Shown piece after piece: positions 28,657 through 37,027 of a stretch of DNA of 64,000 bases. The stretch covers positions 62,001-126,000 of the forward strand of contig JACRCV010000099.1 of assembly GCA_016218825.1 (NCBI GenBank), read 5' to 3'. Within the stretch, counting starts at the first letter, position 1. The number at the start of each line of letters is the position of its first letter. Source of the DNA: Deltaproteobacteria bacterium. GTDB taxonomy: Bacteria > Myxococcota > XYA12-FULL-58-9. The position numbers were made by a program, and so were the translations under genes. Under the pieces are notes generated by a model. It was not told where the DNA came from. It worked only from the letters and a program-made list of their open reading frames with translations, and did no database searches.

Positions 28657-29291
28657 TGGGAAGGAACGGCCGCCACGTCACGGCGCCGCCAGGCCACGAA
28701 CAGGGCGGCGACGAGGCAGGCGCCGGCAGCCGCGAGCGCGTAGGTCGCCGGGCCGGGGTACGAGTAGACCTCGAAGTTCGCGAGCTGTTTGTAGCCGAAG
28801 AAGGGCGGCGTGAACGGCCCAACCTTCACCGCCGCACTAGGATCGAGGTGATGGCCGTAGGCATAGAGCTTGTAGGCGAACGACCCCATGCCGTAGAGGC
28901 TGAAGTAGCCGAACAGCGCTACCAGGTCGATCAGGTGGCCGAGCCGGCCGAGCACCGCCGCCCGCAAGAACAGGATGACGAGCCCGCCGATCATGAACGG
29001 CATCCACTTGAACTCGTCGAAGTCCTCGGTCGCGATCTCGCGCATGCCGATGTAGTGGTTCAGGAGGTTGATCTCCTTGGCGTCCTGGCCACCGCGACCG
29101 CTGTCGAGCTTGTGCGAGTAGATCGAGAGCTCGAGGCCGTCGGGATACTGCGGCGCGAACATCGTCATCTTCCAGAGAGGGGTGAAGAGCGCCGGCAGCA
29201 GGCACACGGCGGCGGCGAGGACCAGGCCCCGGGGGACGAGCCCCTGCGGTGCGTCGAGGGTTCCAGGGAGCAAAGTGAGCGAGCGCCACAT
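28653..29291 (-). CDS. NosB-like membrane protein of clade II nos operons
   Basis: The 212-residue protein has four membrane helices (about residues 23-42, 96-114, 118-140 and 182-204). Between helices 1 and 2 is the block PLWKMTMFAPQYPDGLELSI followed by LNHYIGM, which I associate with the small membrane protein encoded directly after nosZ in clade II nos clusters (NosB). Its function is not settled. Position between nosZ and nosD and coupling to nosD support the call. Confidence 0.8.
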   Translation of the reverse strand: MWRSLTLLPGTLDAPQGLVPRGLVLAAAVCLLPALFTPLWKMTMFAPQYPDGLELSIYSHKLDSGRGGQDAKEINLLNHYIGMREIATEDFDEFKWMPFMIGGLVILFLRAAVLGRLGHLIDLVALFGYFSLYGMGSFAYKLYAYGHHLDPSAAVKVGPFTPPFFGYKQLANFEVYSYPGPATYALAAAGACLVAALFVAWRRRDVAAVPSQ

Positions 29292-29360
29292 GGTTTCCTC
29301 TTCGGCACCGCGAGGGGGGCTCGTGAAGCCCCCGGCAGCGCTGGTGATGGTCAGAGACTC

Positions 29361-31229
29361 TCAGCCGCGCGGCTTGACGACCAGGTACCCCTGCATTTCC
29401 TGGTGTAGCGCCGAGCAGAAGTTGGTGCAGTAGTACGGGAACACGCCGGCGTTTTGGACCTTGAAGGTCACGGTCTTGGTCTCGCCGGGATCGACGACGA
29501 TGTTGATGTTGTAGTCGAGGATCGCGAAGCCGTGCAGCTCGTCGGTGGTCTGCTCGATGTTGGTGAGCGCCACGGTCACGGTGTCGCCCTGCTTCACCTC
29601 GAACGCGGTCGGGGTGAGGGTGGAGCGCACCGCGACCATCTTCACCGTGACCTTGTCGCCGCTGCGCGTCAGGCCGGCGTCCTTGACGTCCCAGATCGCG
29701 AGCGGGTGCTTGTTCTCTTCTTTGGGGTAGACCTCGATCGGGTGGACCTTGTCGGCCTTGATCATCTGGGCGTAGTGCGGCTCGGGCTCGGTGAAGGCGT
29801 CGTAGACCAGCTTCATCTTCTCCTCGGTGATGTCGACGAGCTGTGACGACTCCGGCTGCGACGGGCCCACCGGCAGATGTCGGCCGTGCGACAGCTTGTT
29901 CAAGCCGACGAGCCATTTGCCGTCCGGCGACACGGTGTCGCCCTCGGCGGCGCACAGGTGGCCGATGGAGTAGGACATCGGCACCTTGTCGACGACCTCC
30001 CAGGTGCCGAGCTTCCACTTGGCGATGGCGCTGTCGACGAAGAGCGAGGTGTAGGCGAAGCCGTCCGGGCCGAACTGGGTGTGCAGCGGCCCCAGGCCCA
30101 CCGGCACCTCGGCGTCCTTGATCGACTCGTACTTCAACACCGGGATGCCGTCCTCGTCGCCGGTGAAGTCCTTGTTGCGGATCGCGGTCGCGATCTTCTC
30201 GAAGTTGAAGACCGTGGTGACGCCTTGCAGCTTGCCCGAGCCGACGACGTACTTGCCGTCGGGGGAGACGTCGACGCCGTGCGGGGACTTGCCGCACGGC
30301 ATCAGGTAGACGAGGCCCGGCACCTTGGCGGGGTCGAGGACCTTGACGCCGCCGATCAGGTCGCCCTTGCCTTCGGCCGCGGCCTTCTCCGCGTCGCGCC
30401 AGTTGATGGCGGCGATGTAGTCGCGGTCGCGCTGGGTGCTCGTGACCTCGAGCTTGCCGGTGGCGCGCTCCGAGTTGTACGCGGTGAGGAACATCCAGCC
30501 GTCGGACGCCAGTTTGCCGGCGTCACCCAGGTCCCAGTCGAAGGGCGGCAGCAGGATCTCGAAACCCAGCGACATCGTGCCCGACTGCGGATCGATCTTG
30601 ATGCCGGCGACGACGCCCTTGTAGAGGCTCGCGTACTTGTCGACGTCGACGGCGGTGCCCTTGGGGATCGGGATCGAGAACCGCGACGCCATCATCGAGT
30701 ACTCGGTGTTCGGGGTGACGAACGCCGAGGCGTGGTTGCCGGAGATGTTGGGGATCGGGCCCAAGATCTGCTTGGTCTTGAAGTCGCGCAGATCGATGCG
30801 GGCCAGCCGGCCGTTCATCTCGTTGACGAACAGCCAGCGGCCGTCATAGTCGCCTTTGGTCTCGGAGAGCGAGGGGTGGTGGACGTCGCCCCAGGTGAGA
30901 CCGCCGAGCATCTTCTTGGAGTCGTCGTCGAAGCCGTAGCCGGTCGCCGGATAAGGGGTGAACACCGGGATCGTCGACAGGTGGCGCATCGACGGCACGC
31001 CGTAGACGTAGACCTGACCCGAGTGGCCGCCGGACGAGAACAGGTAGTACTCGTCGAGGTCGCCGGGCGCGACGTAGGTCTTCTGCGCCGCGATCGCCAC
31101 GTCGGACACCGGCGTCATGCTCTTGGCGCGCTGCGGGGCGCTCGGGGCGCAGTGGCCGAAGACCACCGCGACGAGCAGCAGGGCTGCGACGCTCGCCAGT
31201 TGGATCAGGCTCTTCTTGGACATCTTCAT
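29361..31229 (-). CDS. nosZ: Nitrous oxide reductase, clade II (Sec-dependent)
   Basis: The 622-residue enzyme reduces N2O to N2. The N-terminus (KKSLIQLASVAALLLV) is a Sec-type signal with no twin-arginine motif, the hallmark of clade II; it ends FGHC, so Cys27 might be lipidated, although His at -1 is not canonical. The seven-bladed propeller supplies CuZ ligands that I place at His117, 118, 166, 317, 383, 424 and 485. The C-terminal cupredoxin has a complete CuA site: His566, Cys601, Cys605, His609 and Met612 (YYCTNFCSALHQEM). It is preceded by a cytochrome bc-like module and followed by maturation genes in one operon. Confidence 0.97.
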   Translation of the reverse strand: MKMSKKSLIQLASVAALLLVAVVFGHCAPSAPQRAKSMTPVSDVAIAAQKTYVAPGDLDEYYLFSSGGHSGQVYVYGVPSMRHLSTIPVFTPYPATGYGFDDDSKKMLGGLTWGDVHHPSLSETKGDYDGRWLFVNEMNGRLARIDLRDFKTKQILGPIPNISGNHASAFVTPNTEYSMMASRFSIPIPKGTAVDVDKYASLYKGVVAGIKIDPQSGTMSLGFEILLPPFDWDLGDAGKLASDGWMFLTAYNSERATGKLEVTSTQRDRDYIAAINWRDAEKAAAEGKGDLIGGVKVLDPAKVPGLVYLMPCGKSPHGVDVSPDGKYVVGSGKLQGVTTVFNFEKIATAIRNKDFTGDEDGIPVLKYESIKDAEVPVGLGPLHTQFGPDGFAYTSLFVDSAIAKWKLGTWEVVDKVPMSYSIGHLCAAEGDTVSPDGKWLVGLNKLSHGRHLPVGPSQPESSQLVDITEEKMKLVYDAFTEPEPHYAQMIKADKVHPIEVYPKEENKHPLAIWDVKDAGLTRSGDKVTVKMVAVRSTLTPTAFEVKQGDTVTVALTNIEQTTDELHGFAILDYNINIVVDPGETKTVTFKVQNAGVFPYYCTNFCSALHQEMQGYLVVKPRG

Positions 31230-31255
31230 CGTCGACTCCCCTTCCTTGAATTGGG

Positions 31256-32482
31256 TCAGTGGGCGCCAGCGGCGCCCGGTTTTTCACGCTGGGTCTTGTT
31301 GTGCTCGGCGAAGGCTTCGCGCAGCTTCTGGATCGCGATGCCTCGTTCTTCCGGGGTCAAGATGATCTGGCGCGACAACACCACCGCCATGGTGCCGGTG
31401 GGCGCGGCCAGGAAGTCGTCGAGGGTGCGACCGAAGCGGGACTGCACGTCCTCGACCGCGGTCGACAGATCCGGTCCGATCTGCGCCGGGCTGCGGACGT
31501 TGAACGCGCCGATCGAATGACAGACGAAGCAGCCGGTCTTGACGAACCACGCCCCCGGCCCGGACTTCATCTGCTCCTCGGCCTGCACTTCTTCCGCGGT
31601 CTGCGGATCGGTGCGCGGCGCGCCCGCCAAGAACGACGCCGCGACCGGCGCCCGGCGCCAGGACAAGATCAACATCGCCAGCGCCTGCGCCTCGGTGGTC
31701 GTCAAGTGGAAGTTCGGCATCACCGAGTCGGAGACCAGGGCGCGCGGATCTTTGAGGTGCGCCACGTGCCAGGCGAACGAGGTGTGCTGCCCCATCAAGC
31801 GGGTGTGGTCGTACTGCTCCGGCGCCTTGTCGCCGACGAAGGTCAGGTCCGGGCCGATGCCGCCGCCGCGGCCGTTCACCACGTGGCAGGCGCGACAGCC
31901 CTTGTCCTTGATGAGCTGCTTGCCGAGGTTGATGGCCTCGGCGCCGGCGGTCTCGCGGTCGAAGCGATGGCAGACGTTGCAGCTCATCTGCAACAGCGCC
32001 GCCTTGTTGCCGGCGAGCGAGTACTGCTCGCCGAGGCCGCGGCTCAAGAGCGGCTCCTCCCAGTGCGCCACCTGGCCGTGCGCGGCGTCGACGTCGATCG
32101 CGTAGCCCTGGCCGCCGTGGCAGGCGGTGCAGCCGAAGCGCTCCGGCGGATGCGCCTTGAGGATGGCGCTCGGGTGGGTGCGAAACGGCTCCGCGGCGGT
32201 CTCGAAGCCTTTGAAGCTGACCGCCTGGTGGCAGATGATGCAGCGATCGGCGCGCTTCAGGTCGGGCACCCAGATCTGTGACAGCCCCCCGGGCAAGGTC
32301 GCCGCCTTGTCCTCGCCGAGCTTCTGCGCCACGAGCTCTTTGAACATCGCCTGGTAGTAGCGGTAGTCGTGGGCCTGGTCGCTGCGGATGAAGAGCACCG
32401 TCGACACGACGAGCGCCAGGCCGACGATCGCCAGCGCCAAACGATCCCGGCCGCGGAATGGGGCGCGACTGAGGCGTTCCAT
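31256..32482 (-). CDS. Membrane-anchored pentahaem cytochrome c of the nos operon
   Basis: The 408-residue protein has one N-terminal membrane helix (about residues 15-33) and five CxxCH haem motifs at about residues 81, 118, 168, 196 and 318. The stretches around motif 4 (GCRACHVVNGRGGGIGPDL) and motif 5 resemble monohaem cytochrome c domains; the first three motifs form a separate multihaem module. It sits between cytochrome b and nosZ, so it probably receives electrons from the Rieske/cytochrome b pair and passes them to the CuA site of NosZ. Confidence 0.92.
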   Translation of the reverse strand: MERLSRAPFRGRDRLALAIVGLALVVSTVLFIRSDQAHDYRYYQAMFKELVAQKLGEDKAATLPGGLSQIWVPDLKRADRCIICHQAVSFKGFETAAEPFRTHPSAILKAHPPERFGCTACHGGQGYAIDVDAAHGQVAHWEEPLLSRGLGEQYSLAGNKAALLQMSCNVCHRFDRETAGAEAINLGKQLIKDKGCRACHVVNGRGGGIGPDLTFVGDKAPEQYDHTRLMGQHTSFAWHVAHLKDPRALVSDSVMPNFHLTTTEAQALAMLILSWRRAPVAASFLAGAPRTDPQTAEEVQAEEQMKSGPGAWFVKTGCFVCHSIGAFNVRSPAQIGPDLSTAVEDVQSRFGRTLDDFLAAPTGTMAVVLSRQIILTPEERGIAIQKLREAFAEHNKTQREKPGAAGAH

Positions 32483-32483
32483 C

Positions 32484-33848
32484 TCAGATCCTCCCCGGGA
32501 TTTCCGGCCACGCCTGCCAGGGCCAGAAGAAGTGCCAATAGGGGCCGCGCAAGAAGGTGCCGACGATGGTCAGCGCCAGCACCAAGGCGACGAGGAGGAG
32601 GAACACCAGGTTCTGGCGCCGGCGGTCGGCGGCGAACCAGACGCCGGTCGAGGTCTTGGCGCTACGGTCGAGCCACGGCCAGACCGACAGCAGCACGACG
32701 AGCAGGCCCGGGAGCAGCACGCCGCCGATCAGGGCGCCGTTCACCGTGAACGCGCCGAGCTTGATCGTGGTGTCGGTGACCACCTCCTGGAGCCAGAGGA
32801 AATACCAAGGCGCTTTGGCGGGGTTCGGGGTCACGAGGGCGTTCGCCGGCTCTTCGAGCGGCGAGGCGATGAACACCGCCAGGATGCTGATGATCGCGAA
32901 GGTGCCGAGCACCGCGATCGCGATCCGCCGGCTGAGGTCGGGCACCGAGTTGACGGTGGTGTCTTCGGCCTCGATGCTGGTCGCGACGATCTTCGGCGAG
33001 GTGCCGCGGGCGACGCCGAGCAGGGTGTAGGTCTTGGTGGGCTCGGTGACCGGGTGGGCGGCGGTCGTGGCCTCGAGATCGACCACCGCCAGGCCGCCGT
33101 CCTTGCGGATGCGCCACATGTGGTAGGCGAACAGCAGCAAGAGCAGGCCCGGCAGCGCCACGACGTGCAGCGCGTAGAAGCGGATCAAGGTCGGCTGGTC
33201 GATGACCCGGCCGCCGAGCAACAGCTCGCGGATCTTGGCGCCGACGACGGGCACCGACGACGCGATGTTGGTGCCGACGGTGATCGCCCAATAGGCCAGC
33301 TGGTCCCAGGGCAACAGGTAGCCGGTGAAGCTCAAGAACAAGGTGACGAGCAGCATCGCGACGCCGACCAGCCAGTTCCACTCCCGCCGCTGTCCCTGGC
33401 CGATGCCGTTCTTGTAGGCGCCGGTCAGGAACACCCGCATCAGGTGCAGGACCACCGCGATCACCATCGCGTGCGCCGAGAGGCGGTGCACCGCCCGGAT
33501 CCAGGAGCCGAAGGTGATCACGTACTCGATGTCCTTCACCGAGGCGTAGGCGCGCTCCACCGACGGCACGTGCAAGAACATCAGCGGCAGGCCGGAGACC
33601 GTCAGCAGCAACAACAGCGCCGCCGAGATCGTGCCCAGCCACAGCGAGTAGCGGACGTCGAGCGAGCGTTTGCAGCTCTTGGCCGCGAACGCGTGCAGCA
33701 GGAAGTTGGAGACCACGGCGTCGCCGGCCTGGCGATCGGAGGCCGGCCGCAGGCTCCAGAAGCTCGAGCGGTGCACGCCCGGGGCGGTCGGGGGCTGCTG
33801 CGGGGTCGGAAGTGGAGCGTCGGCCACGGCGTTCTCCTTGGCTCGCAT
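32484..33848 (-). CDS. Cytochrome b of a bc-type quinol oxidising complex
   Basis: The start at ATG 33848 shares one base with the Rieske stop (TGATG). The 454-residue protein combines a cytochrome b6-like N-terminal half, with paired haem-ligand His in two helices (HRLSAHAMVIAVVLH and HVVALPGLLLLLFAYH), and a subunit IV-like half with APWYFLWLQEVV in place of PEWY. About eight or nine helices are visible. It should oxidise quinol with the Rieske protein and feed the pentahaem cytochrome. Confidence 0.92.
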   Translation of the reverse strand: MRAKENAVADAPLPTPQQPPTAPGVHRSSFWSLRPASDRQAGDAVVSNFLLHAFAAKSCKRSLDVRYSLWLGTISAALLLLLTVSGLPLMFLHVPSVERAYASVKDIEYVITFGSWIRAVHRLSAHAMVIAVVLHLMRVFLTGAYKNGIGQGQRREWNWLVGVAMLLVTLFLSFTGYLLPWDQLAYWAITVGTNIASSVPVVGAKIRELLLGGRVIDQPTLIRFYALHVVALPGLLLLLFAYHMWRIRKDGGLAVVDLEATTAAHPVTEPTKTYTLLGVARGTSPKIVATSIEAEDTTVNSVPDLSRRIAIAVLGTFAIISILAVFIASPLEEPANALVTPNPAKAPWYFLWLQEVVTDTTIKLGAFTVNGALIGGVLLPGLLVVLLSVWPWLDRSAKTSTGVWFAADRRRQNLVFLLLVALVLALTIVGTFLRGPYWHFFWPWQAWPEIPGRI

Positions 33849-34354
33849 CAGGCGATCGTGAGGCGGAAGTCGTGCGGCACCGGCTTCGCGAGGTCGACGA
33901 CCAGCTGGCCGTCGTCGGCGGCGATCGACAGCTCGTACCAGGCGAGCGGTGTCGGCGCCGGGCCCTCGGTGTTGACCCCGTCGCCGCTGTACGCCGAGCC
34001 GTGGCACGGGCACTTGAAGGCGTGCGTCAACAGCAGCTCGCCGTTGCCGACCACCTTGGTCTCCGGGCGGGGGAGGGCCTCGGCGCGGACCGTGCAGCCC
34101 AGGTGGGTGCAGACCGCGGAGATCGCGTGGAAGGTCTTGCCGCTGCGGAACACGAACAGCCGTTGTTCGGGCAGGAACTTCATGCCGTCGGGGAGCTCGA
34201 GGGGCATGCCGAGCTTCACGGTGGTCGGCGGATCGTAGGAGACGTTCGGGCCGAGCGACCGCAGCGCCGCGGCCCCTTGGGCGCCGAGCGCCACCAGGCC
34301 GGCGCCGATGCCGACCGACATCATGAACTCGCGGCGATCTTTGGTCTCGGTCAT
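33848..34354 (-). CDS. Rieske iron-sulfur protein
   Basis: The 168-residue protein has Rieske cluster motifs CTHLGC (Cys82, His84, Cys87) and CPCHGS (Cys115, Cys117, His118). The N-terminus has DRREFMMS followed by a hydrophobic helix, a twin-arginine-like anchor as usual for Rieske proteins. It is translationally coupled to cytochrome b and sits 13 bases after the FAD/Fe-S oxidoreductase gene. Confidence 0.94.
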   Translation of the reverse strand: MTETKDRREFMMSVGIGAGLVALGAQGAAALRSLGPNVSYDPPTTVKLGMPLELPDGMKFLPEQRLFVFRSGKTFHAISAVCTHLGCTVRAEALPRPETKVVGNGELLLTHAFKCPCHGSAYSGDGVNTEGPAPTPLAWYELSIAADDGQLVVDLAKPVPHDFRLTIA

Positions 34355-34367
34355 CGCGGCCGTCCTC

Positions 34368-36296
34368 CTACGCCTGGGCTCGTGGTTCGCCCTGCAAACG
34401 CTCGGTGATCGCGAAGCGCTCCATCGTCATCGCGTCGGTCGGGCAGCGGATCGCGCACAGACCGCAACGGATGCAGCGGCTGTCGTCCTTGATCATCGCC
34501 GCCAGGGGCGCGCTGCCGTCTCCGGCCGCGTGCGCGAGCCGGGCGGCGTCACTCGCGGGCAGGGCGAGGGCCGCGAACGGCACGAGCGCCAGGCAGTGCT
34601 CGGGGCAGACGTCGACGCAGCGGCTGCAGAGCACGCACTTCTCCGGGTCGTAGATCGTCTGCACGTGGCAGTTGAGGCAGCGGGCCGCCTGGGCGCGCGC
34701 CGCGGCGTCTTCGAAGCCGGACTCGACCTCGCTGATGCCGGTGCGGCGGTCGAGGCTCAACGTCGGTGGGCTCCGGCGGTCGATGAGCTCGAAGCCGGCG
34801 ATGGTCCGATAGCTGCGGGTCGGGATCTTCTCGACCGCGATGGTGGCGCGCCGCTCGGCGGTCTCGCCGGAGAGGTAGTCGTGGATCGAGCGCGCCGCCT
34901 GTTTGCCGTTCTGCACCGCCTCGATGAGGTTCCTCGGGCCGAAGGCGACGTCGCCGCCGGCGAAGATCCCTGTGGCCGAGGTCGCGAGCGTCGCCGGATC
35001 GACCTTGATGGTGCCGGCGGCGGTGAGCTCGATCTGATCGGCGGCGGTGAGAAACGACAGGTCCGGACACTGGCCGATCGCCAGGATGCAGGTGTCGGCG
35101 GCGACCTCGGTCACGTCGGCGTCGTCATAGGTCGGCGCGAAGCGGCCGCCGGGGTCGAACACCGAGCGCACCCTGCGGAGCTCGACGGCCTTCAGGCGGG
35201 TGTCGCCGAGGAAACGCTTCGGCCCCTGGCGGGTGACGAAGCGCACCCCTTCGCGTTTGGCCTCCTCGAACTCGTCGTGCCCTTGGGTCGACTTGAGCAC
35301 CGGCATCTCGGCGAAGGTCTCGAGCGAGACGACGGTCACGTCGCGCGCCCCGGCGCGCAGCGCGGCGCGGGCCGAGTCGAAGGCCTCCTGCAGGCGCGCG
35401 GTCCCGGGAGATGCCGCCGCCAGGCGCGCCGCCTCGTCCTCGCCGACGCGGAGCGCGGTGCGGGCGGCGTCGAAGGCGACGAAGCCGCCGCCGATGACGA
35501 CCACGTTGCGGCCGAGCTCCATGCGGTAGCCGCGGTTGGCGTTCAGCAGATAGTCGACGGCGCGCACCACGCCGTCGATCTCGGCCCCCGGCAGCGCCAG
35601 CTCGCGGCCCTTCTGCACCCCGACCGCGAGGAACACCGCCTCGTAGCCGTCGCGCTTCAGCGCCGCGAGGCCGGAGCTCGACGTTAGCCCGGTCTTCAGG
35701 CGGAGCTCGACGCCCAGCCCCAGGATCTGGTCGATCTCGGCGCGGATCAGGGCTCGCGGCAAGCGGTACTCGGGGATACCGTAGCGCATCATGCCGCCGG
35801 GCTCGTCACCGGCCTCGAACACCGTGACCTGATAGCCGAGGTGCGCCAGGTCGTGGGCCGCGGCCAGACCCGCCGGCCCGGCGCCGACCACCGCGACCTT
35901 GCGCTTCTTCGCCTGGGGTCCGAGCGGTGTCGTCGGCAGATGGCCGGCGTAGCGGTTGCCCTCGGCGACCAGCGCGTGCCGCAGCTGGTCCTGGGTCTCG
36001 GGGTGGAGCGACTCGGCGCCGAACTTCTCGGTGAGCGAGCGCTTCAGGGCGCGGATCGCCACCGGCGCGTCGATGCGCCGCCGCCGGCAGGCGTCCTCGC
36101 ACGGCGCGGCGCACACCCGGCCGCAGACCGAGGCGAAGGGGTTCGGGGCCCGGGCGACGAGAAACGCTTCTTCATCTCTGCCCGCGGCGATGAGCTGGGC
36201 GTAGCGGCCGGCGTCGGTCTGCACCGGGCAGCCGGCTTGGCAGCTGACCTGCGCCTTCCATGCTTCCAGATCGGGGAGCCGCACCGGGATGCCCAT
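34368..36296 (-). CDS. GltD-like FAD/NAD(P) oxidoreductase with N- and C-terminal Fe-S domains
   Basis: The 642-residue protein heads the nos operon. The N-terminal domain has the GltD-type Cys set (Cys19, 23, 58, 62, 66, 70). The FAD fold VVGAGPAGLAAAHDL starts at about residue 136 and a NAD(P) fold VVVIGGGFVAFDAARTAL lies at about 262. The last 105 residues hold a ferredoxin-like domain with Cys clusters at 540-568 and 608-618, fitting at least two 4Fe-4S clusters. No signal peptide is visible, so it is cytoplasmic. It could pass electrons between NAD(P)H, ferredoxin and a membrane acceptor. Its presence in a nos operon is unusual in my reading. Confidence 0.88.
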   Translation of the reverse strand: MGIPVRLPDLEAWKAQVSCQAGCPVQTDAGRYAQLIAAGRDEEAFLVARAPNPFASVCGRVCAAPCEDACRRRRIDAPVAIRALKRSLTEKFGAESLHPETQDQLRHALVAEGNRYAGHLPTTPLGPQAKKRKVAVVGAGPAGLAAAHDLAHLGYQVTVFEAGDEPGGMMRYGIPEYRLPRALIRAEIDQILGLGVELRLKTGLTSSSGLAALKRDGYEAVFLAVGVQKGRELALPGAEIDGVVRAVDYLLNANRGYRMELGRNVVVIGGGFVAFDAARTALRVGEDEAARLAAASPGTARLQEAFDSARAALRAGARDVTVVSLETFAEMPVLKSTQGHDEFEEAKREGVRFVTRQGPKRFLGDTRLKAVELRRVRSVFDPGGRFAPTYDDADVTEVAADTCILAIGQCPDLSFLTAADQIELTAAGTIKVDPATLATSATGIFAGGDVAFGPRNLIEAVQNGKQAARSIHDYLSGETAERRATIAVEKIPTRSYRTIAGFELIDRRSPPTLSLDRRTGISEVESGFEDAAARAQAARCLNCHVQTIYDPEKCVLCSRCVDVCPEHCLALVPFAALALPASDAARLAHAAGDGSAPLAAMIKDDSRCIRCGLCAIRCPTDAMTMERFAITERLQGEPRAQA

Positions 36297-36320
36297 GAGC
36301 GCGCGTTTCCTGGTTGTAAG

Positions 36321-36334
36321 TTAGCGCTCACTAA
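36321..36334. promoter_or_regulatory. Palindromic TetR-type operator between nos operon and regulator
   Basis: The 14-bp sequence TTAGCGCTCACTAA has half-sites TTAGCGC and TTAGTGA in inverted order. It lies in the 41-base gap between the divergent starts at 36296 and 36338, three bases before the regulator ATG. This form and place are typical of a TetR-family autoregulatory operator, and binding would also cover the nos operon promoter. Confidence 0.7.
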
Positions 36335-36337
36335 CAT

Positions 36338-37027
36338 ATGACCGCACCCGTGTCGAGAGCCCTGACCCGCCGCAAGCCCACCGCCGCGAGGCGTCACGAG
36401 ATCGCCGAGGCGGCGCTCGATCTGATCGCGGCGCGCGGTGTCGCCGAGTTCACCGCGATGGGGGTGGCGCGGGCCGTCGGCCTCAGCGACGCGGCGCTGT
36501 TTCGCCACTTCGACAGCATGGAGTCGATCGTGCAGGAGGTGATCGACAGGGTCGACAAGATCTTGTTCGCCGGGTTCCCGCCGCACGACGCCGACCCGCT
36601 CGTCCGCCTGCAGCGCTTCTTCGGCCACCGCGTCGAGATCATGCGCCGGCACCCCGGGGTCGCGCGCCTCGTGGCGTCGGACATCCTGGCGACCCTGGCG
36701 CCGCCGGCGGCAGCGCTGCAGGTCCGGAGCTTCAAGCGCCGGTCGTTGGAGTTCATCCGCGCCTGCGTCGTCGAGGCGCGGCAGAAGGGCAGGCTCGAAG
36801 GGTTGGGCGTCGACGAAGTCTGCGTGCTGGTGGTGGGGTCGATCCACGCGCTGACGCAGAGGGCCTGGTCGATGCAACCGTCGCCGCCGTCGCCGGCGCT
36901 GGCGGCGCGGGTGTGGGCGGCGCTGCAGCGAACGTTCGACGCCGGGCGCGCCGGGCGCGTCGTTATTGCTGCAACGCCAGCGCCGCGATCTGGTCGGCGG
37001 CGCCGCCCAAGATCGACGAGCCGATGA
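36338..37027 (+). CDS. TetR family transcriptional regulator
   Basis: The 229-residue protein has an N-terminal TetR helix-turn-helix (residues about 15-62: ARRHEIAEAALDLIAARGVA, with MGVARAVGLSDAALFRHF as the recognition part). The C-terminal ligand domain resembles other TetR proteins but gives no ligand. It is divergent from the nos operon and next to the palindrome at 36321-36334, so it probably represses itself and the nos genes. The 3' end overlaps the convergent gene at 36963-38339 by 65 bases. Confidence 0.88.
   Translation: MTAPVSRALTRRKPTAARRHEIAEAALDLIAARGVAEFTAMGVARAVGLSDAALFRHFDSMESIVQEVIDRVDKILFAGFPPHDADPLVRLQRFFGHRVEIMRRHPGVARLVASDILATLAPPAAALQVRSFKRRSLEFIRACVVEARQKGRLEGLGVDEVCVLVVGSIHALTQRAWSMQPSPPSPALAARVWAALQRTFDAGRAGRVVIAATPAPRSGRRRRPRSTSR

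Noticed and set aside
34617-34680. CLNCH in the GltD-like protein as a haem c site
   Set aside because: The protein has no signal peptide, so it stays in the cytoplasm where haem c is not attached. The Cys residues belong to the ferredoxin-like cluster set.
36297-36337. FNR/CRP-type box for nos control
   Set aside because: No TTGAT-N4-ATCAA-like sequence is present in the gap. The only palindrome is of TetR type.
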